DNA from: Hyperoplus lanceolatus
Taxonomy: Eukaryota; Chordata; Actinopteri; Uranoscopiformes; Ammodytidae
Reading direction: 5' to 3'
Length of the DNA stretch: 64,000 nucleotides
Assembly (NCBI GenBank): GCA_026929865.2
Contig: CM049398.1
Coordinates: 24,423,001-24,487,000, forward strand
The translations under genes were made by a program, and so were the position numbers. Under the pieces are notes generated by a model. That model saw only the letters and a program-made list of their open reading frames with translations. It did not search any database and was not told the origin of the DNA. Positions 59,014 through 64,000 of the stretch are shown piece after piece; the first letter of the stretch is position 1; each line of letters starts with the position of its first letter.

Positions 59014-61184
59014 CTCTTCATTATTTGACCTTGTAGATGTAATCATGGGTGTCGGTTGTCATCCACAGCATAGGATTGATGTGTAAAAAGCAGTGAATCT
59101 TCATTGTGATTCTTGACAGTAGCTTTTCAGATTTCATCTTTGCAAAGTTGTGAGACCTTGCTGCGAGATTGTTGCTTTGTCACTGTGAGTGACGTGGATC
59201 ATTTGTAAAGCTCAAAATAGCACAAGTGTTGTCCTTGAAGGCCTTGTGGGCGCTAATGGCGTAGCAACCAGAGGTAAGCAAATGTAATGTGTGTGTGTTT
59301 CTATGGTGGATATTGGAAAGGTTATTGGCATTGACGGCAAATGGCCAAAACATTAGAACATTTGGTGTACAGTGACGAGTCTCCCAGTCAAGTGTTAAGG
59401 TTTGTGCCAATATGGAACTGCACAAAAAAAATTAATTGCTTTGTGATTTAGTTGTCTTGATTATATATTTTAAAAAATATAACCAAATAGATTTTGAAAA
59501 TGTACATTCAACTGTGTATGGGTAAACAGCTTTCCTCAGGTGACTCTTTGACATTTGTGTCTCTAGGCGGCAGTGTCAGCGGTGCAATAATACAGTAGCA
59601 GCTTAACAGTATATCAAACACCTCTGGATGTGGACGAGATCTAGAGAGACCAGCGGAACCTGATCTACCTGTGTCATGACATAATTTCTTCTGAACTGCA
59701 AAGCTGTGTATTTGAGGAGCTCAGGGTCATGGATGTGATGAGTCATTGTTGTACTGCATAATGGCTACAGCTCCGGTTCAGGCTTGAGATACACACAGAC
59801 CTCTGTACCTTTTTTTATGTAGCCAATATATTTCAGGCTACTGCTTCTACTTCTTAGTTTAAAATTGATGGACTGATGATCACTTCTGATTAATCTGGAT
59901 GTGTGAAGTCGATCACTGAAAACAATAACACTAACACATTGAATGGGTTAGTTATTATAGGACCATATATGGATATGGTTCCTGAATGACACGATTCCTG
60001 GAGTCAGATTTCATGTCAGACCTCTCCGTTTGATTATCTCTTTAAAAGTCTCCTTAAAATTGTCTTCTGTTTGGCTTAACACCAGATAGCCACTGCTAGC
60101 CAGTTAATTTTGTGTAGCATTGGCAACAAAGATGTAAGTAAGGACATGAGCCGTCTCTCAATTTGTTAGCATTAGCTTTCAGGCTAACATACTACTGTAA
60201 TGAGAGTTTATACTGTTGTGTAGGGATCACTCATTGAATGTGATGATTGATGATTGTTAGCTTCAGCAATGTAGCTAACGGAAAAGGCTGGAGCTCAGTG
60301 TGTTTAACTACTGGTGTTTTCATTTAAGATAGCTTAAATAAAAAAAACTAAAAAAGTGTAAAAGTATAACGCTAGTAAAGTATAAATATAAGATTAAGAT
60401 ATTTAATTGAATGCCTTAGTTTTGATTATGTAACTAAAACTGCAAGTTACTGCAGTTGTATTCCTGAAGTGTCCTTTTCTTTTTTTGCTTTATTTTGATA
60501 GTTTTGGGCTTAATGGTACTTGGTTAACAGCCACTTATATTACTTCCAATACACAACATTTGTTTTTCCCCAAACTTTAAATCTGTATAACTCACTGCGT
60601 GTGATTGATTAGAATATTTTTTTCTCTCTGTCGGGTAACATAATGTTATGAAGTTAAGAAGCTATGACTTAGTATTTATACAGTGAAATTAGATCACCAT
60701 ACTAAGTGACCAAAGCAGAACTGTAAAAGAAAAAAAAGGCTTTCTGCACAAAGGATCGTGCAGTGCTTTGGCCCAATGCAACCGTCATCAAAGGGGACTT
60801 AAAGAGACTAAACCCTAATTCACTGACTTAGGAACAGTTTTTATTGCGGATTGGTAAATTGCTCATTGGCCGCCTTATATGGGCAGGTATCGGTGAAAAT
60901 AAAAACATATATCATATCATGCATCCTTATAAATGGCCTCTATAGTATTTTTAAATTTGAAAACAATGAAGGGCAGTTTGTCATAGGAGAGCTTTCAAAT
61001 AATCCAATTTTAAAAAGCCACAACAAAACCAATGTTAACAATTTCTGGATATCTGGATTCAGTGGAGGTCTATTCTCTCCCAGGCCTAAACCTATTGTTG
61101 AGCTTGTTTGATAGTTCCATTTTCCGCCACCTCTCTCTTCCTCTCTTCTCCTCCCTCTCCATCCGCTTTGTTTCTTGATTATTA

Positions 61185-61323
<139 letters not shown>

Positions 61324-62524
61324 GAAAAAGAAACCTCGGCCCATTTTGATCTTGCTTGCTGGAGCAGAAGTGAAAGCTTTTTTTAAATGAGTGCTTTAAT
61401 GTCTGCACATGCTGTACGTTGTTCTTGTATTCATGGCACACGTGACAGCCGCGCAGAAGGCCGTCTGTATTTCACTTGATCACTTATTGGGTTGACGTGA
61501 TATTGAACAAGATATCTGTCCCTCACAGTTTTGCCTGTTAATTCATCATCATTGTCATTGTTCTGTTTTTCACTCCTCCCCTTTCTCTGGGCTGCTTTTA
61601 TGTTTGTTAGTGTTGGCTGTCTGCATAGTGTCTCTTCTGTCCCCTGTGGGATGTCTGTTGCTGGTGTGTTTTCTGCATAATGTTATATTTACTCTGTCCT
61701 CCTACTGAGCAGCTTTCTCTTATGCATTGCTGCCCAATGTTTGCACCTTTTCGGCAACTTGCAATTTTTACTTCTATTGGATTAAATGAAGATTATACTT
61801 GATATCCCTTGCACTCTTTTCATTTTTGCAGCAGATCTTTCTTGCAAAAATAATGTTTTGTTTGTATACTCCAACACGTGTGCACACTGTCTTTTCAAGC
61901 TATGAATCCACTTCTGCTCTCTGTCTCCCCACTGTGGCCTAAAGGGTTTGGATTAGCCAACATGCTCAATTCAGCTATAAACAAAAACAGCCATGCAGTG
62001 ATATATTTACCCACTTCCCCTTTTTGATCAAATAGTAGAAATAAATGCATGGGGGTTTATCAACATGAAAAGGAAAACAGTTTGAGGGTAATCTATAGCA
62101 TGTTACAGAGTGAGGAACACCCACCAGGCAGAATAAGACAGTCTAAATCACCATGGCGTCCAATCCCACAGAGCAGTGTACAGGGATTAATCCTCCTGAT
62201 TATCTGCCAATGCTATCTCTGTACAAGATTAGGGTTCAAGGAATGCTAAAAAAAATCTTTAAAAAAGGATAATACAGAAATGACATGGCTATCTGGCATT
62301 GCGTGAAGTGTGAGCATGAACCACTATTATTTATTTATTTTAATTGAAAACCATGTATTTTTTTGTTTTTTGTTTTTTTTTGCCCAATGCCAGTGGGAAG
62401 TTTTTTATTTATTGTTTGAACATAACAAGTGTTTTACCATGGCAGACTCTATCAGCTGTCTGGTCAGCAGGGGGCGTCAGTGAGAGGAAATATCTCTGAC
62501 TCGGTTGTTGACTCTTCTCTACAG

Positions 62525-62616
62525 GAGCTGTCCGTTCAGCACCACTCTGTAGCGGCTTCTCCTCTGCAGGCTGGACAAAGCACAGACAAGAGTCAAACGG
62601 CAATCATGCATAGCAA
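62525..62616 (+). CDS. Weak candidate exon
   Basis: A good acceptor (GACTCTTCTCTACAG) and a consensus donor (AGCAA followed by gtaaga) bound 92 nt. With phase 2 input an in-frame TAG occurs, so it cannot be an ordinary internal exon of the long isoform. If used as a first exon, the ATG at 62606 would give MHS plus two bases, again phase 2. Confidence 0.2.
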
Positions 62617-64000
62617 GTAAGATGAAAGAAAACTGACACTAAATAAAGTAGGGCAGACTTCAAAGGCCACAACACACTCAAATGTAACCAATTGTTTTTT
62701 TGTTTTTTTTGCATAAAACCCATCTTTCAATAATCGGGCATCGTATTGTTTACATTGTGCTGGCGTCCTTTTCTGTATAGGTTGGTTTAGATTGACTATC
62801 CAAAATGCAGCAGAGAGCCTATGTTTGTGAAAACTGAGGAAAGCACACCTCCGATTGCATTATTATCAGGCAAAGGGCTGCTCCAATGTCTCAGGATTAG
62901 AACATTATTAATTGTTGGCATGTGGTTCTTTCTTTATATTCGCGTTTCGATATAACACATGTACAATTCAATAAGTATCATTATTTTTGACAGGTACAGC
63001 AATAGCGCAAAATGTACCAGCATTTTGCACATTTACAGTGCATGCTCCTTGATGCAGCAGTAAAAAAAGCAGGTAACATCTTTGAAAAGTTGTGGTAACC
63101 CGGGAAAGCAGGTAACATCTCACTGCCTTGATTGTGCAGCCTTCCTGGATGTTCCCAGAAATCAAGACCAACAATCATGGCTTGTGTGATTTATAGTGAA
63201 ATAACTAAGGTGCATAGTGGCTGCAGGTATTGTTCCTGGGTTTTTTTTCCCCATAAATTGTTTAGCAAGCCGTGAATAGTTGGGCACCAGATGGACTCTG
63301 CGTGAGATGACTCACCGTCCTCTTGCTTGACTGAAGCTCAGGTTACTGCACCCACTGCTTCACCCTGTGAAGGGATTTAAAGCTTTCTCTTGCGTTGCCT
63401 TATTTCCTCTCTTCTTTCACTGTGACTGCAGCCCTACTGCATTCACAGTAGCCCATAAGGAGAGACAATGCATGGCTGAAAAGATTAATTATCCTTCTCT
63501 GTCTGAAAGATTTTGTTGATAAACGTAATCACAGTATGGCCTGATGTTCTTGTAAAAGTCAGTCGCTGCCATCTTATTATTTGGTAGTTATAGATTGCTT
63601 GATGAAGCCCTCATCTACCAAAGAAATACTCGCAAATATGGAGAGAGAAAAAATCCAAATCCAGTACAGTGCATAAAAAACACAGACATTAGAGTGCATT
63701 TTCCAGGCTAAACTTTGCTATTAATGAACCAGTGCCACCTATAAAAGTCACATTCACAAAGTCCTGATCAGAAATATGTTCAATTATCATTCATGTTTCC
63801 AATAATGAACATCAATTAATATTTGTATCAAAAACCAAGGAATAGTACAATAAAACATCAGGCCACAAAATGTCTAAACTGGTTCACAACGGCAACTTAT
63901 TATAGGCAACTAAAGATGCTGTTTTTATGTAGGGATCAGTCGGTTCACAAAATCCCCAAAATGTTCATGGAAAAAGGAGCGCTTAGTAAATAACTAAGAC

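Overview
The window looks like nuclear DNA of a bony (teleost) fish. It is AT-rich and intron-like, and full of transposon families typical of fish: a Rex3 (RTE) element, an L1, a CR1/L2-type LINE, hAT, Tc1, pogo-like and Harbinger-like elements, TTAA MITEs, a tRNA-derived SINE and long (TG)n tracts. It contains no bacterial-style operons, no CRISPR array and no free-standing tRNA or rRNA gene. Family names come from sequence recognition only; no database search was run.

The one host gene I can support is on the + strand. I read it as the 5' part of a long isoform of GRAMD1B (Aster-B, an ER cholesterol-transfer protein). Coding exon 1 is at 15515-15924, a 90-nt serine/glutamine exon is at 39518-39607, and a 27-nt microexon is likely at 46264-46290. 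All three junctions keep phase 2. The GRAM, ASTER and transmembrane exons would lie beyond the right edge. Three weaker candidates for alternative first exons (41046-41176, 51025-51083, 62525-62616) also end in phase 2.

Layout. 1-530: hairpin-forming inverted repeat. 1233-4328: a 3.1-kb element built almost entirely from short palindromes (AGATATCT, GGATATCC, GACTAGTC, TGACGTCA), with terminal repeats and a near-perfect target duplication; this is the strangest object here. 4.4-15.5 kb: upstream region with hAT-type elements and a CR1/L2-like LINE split by a hAT. 15.9-39.5 kb: the first GRAMD1B intron, swollen by transposons. It holds a three-level nest at 16767-20767, a pogo-like element at 21080-22203, a full-length minus-strand L1 at 25349-34209 that hosts five later insertions, a TTAA MITE, a second pogo-like element split by a Harbinger-like element, and a hAT-like element. 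39.6-46.3 kb: second intron, which starts with a (TG)n tract and holds a pogo-like element interrupted by Rex3. 46.3-64 kb: third intron, with few mobile elements (a TAGCCTGG element, a Tc1 remnant, a SINE, a MITE and a 134-bp TG repeat).

Several insertions can be proved inside the window. Removing the pogo-like element and one TA restores the L1 reading frame. The Rex3 and Harbinger-like insertions each have an empty site in a sister copy. The four pogo-like copies show a notable pattern: each has its own version of the terminal repeat, and the same variant recurs at internal sites of that copy.
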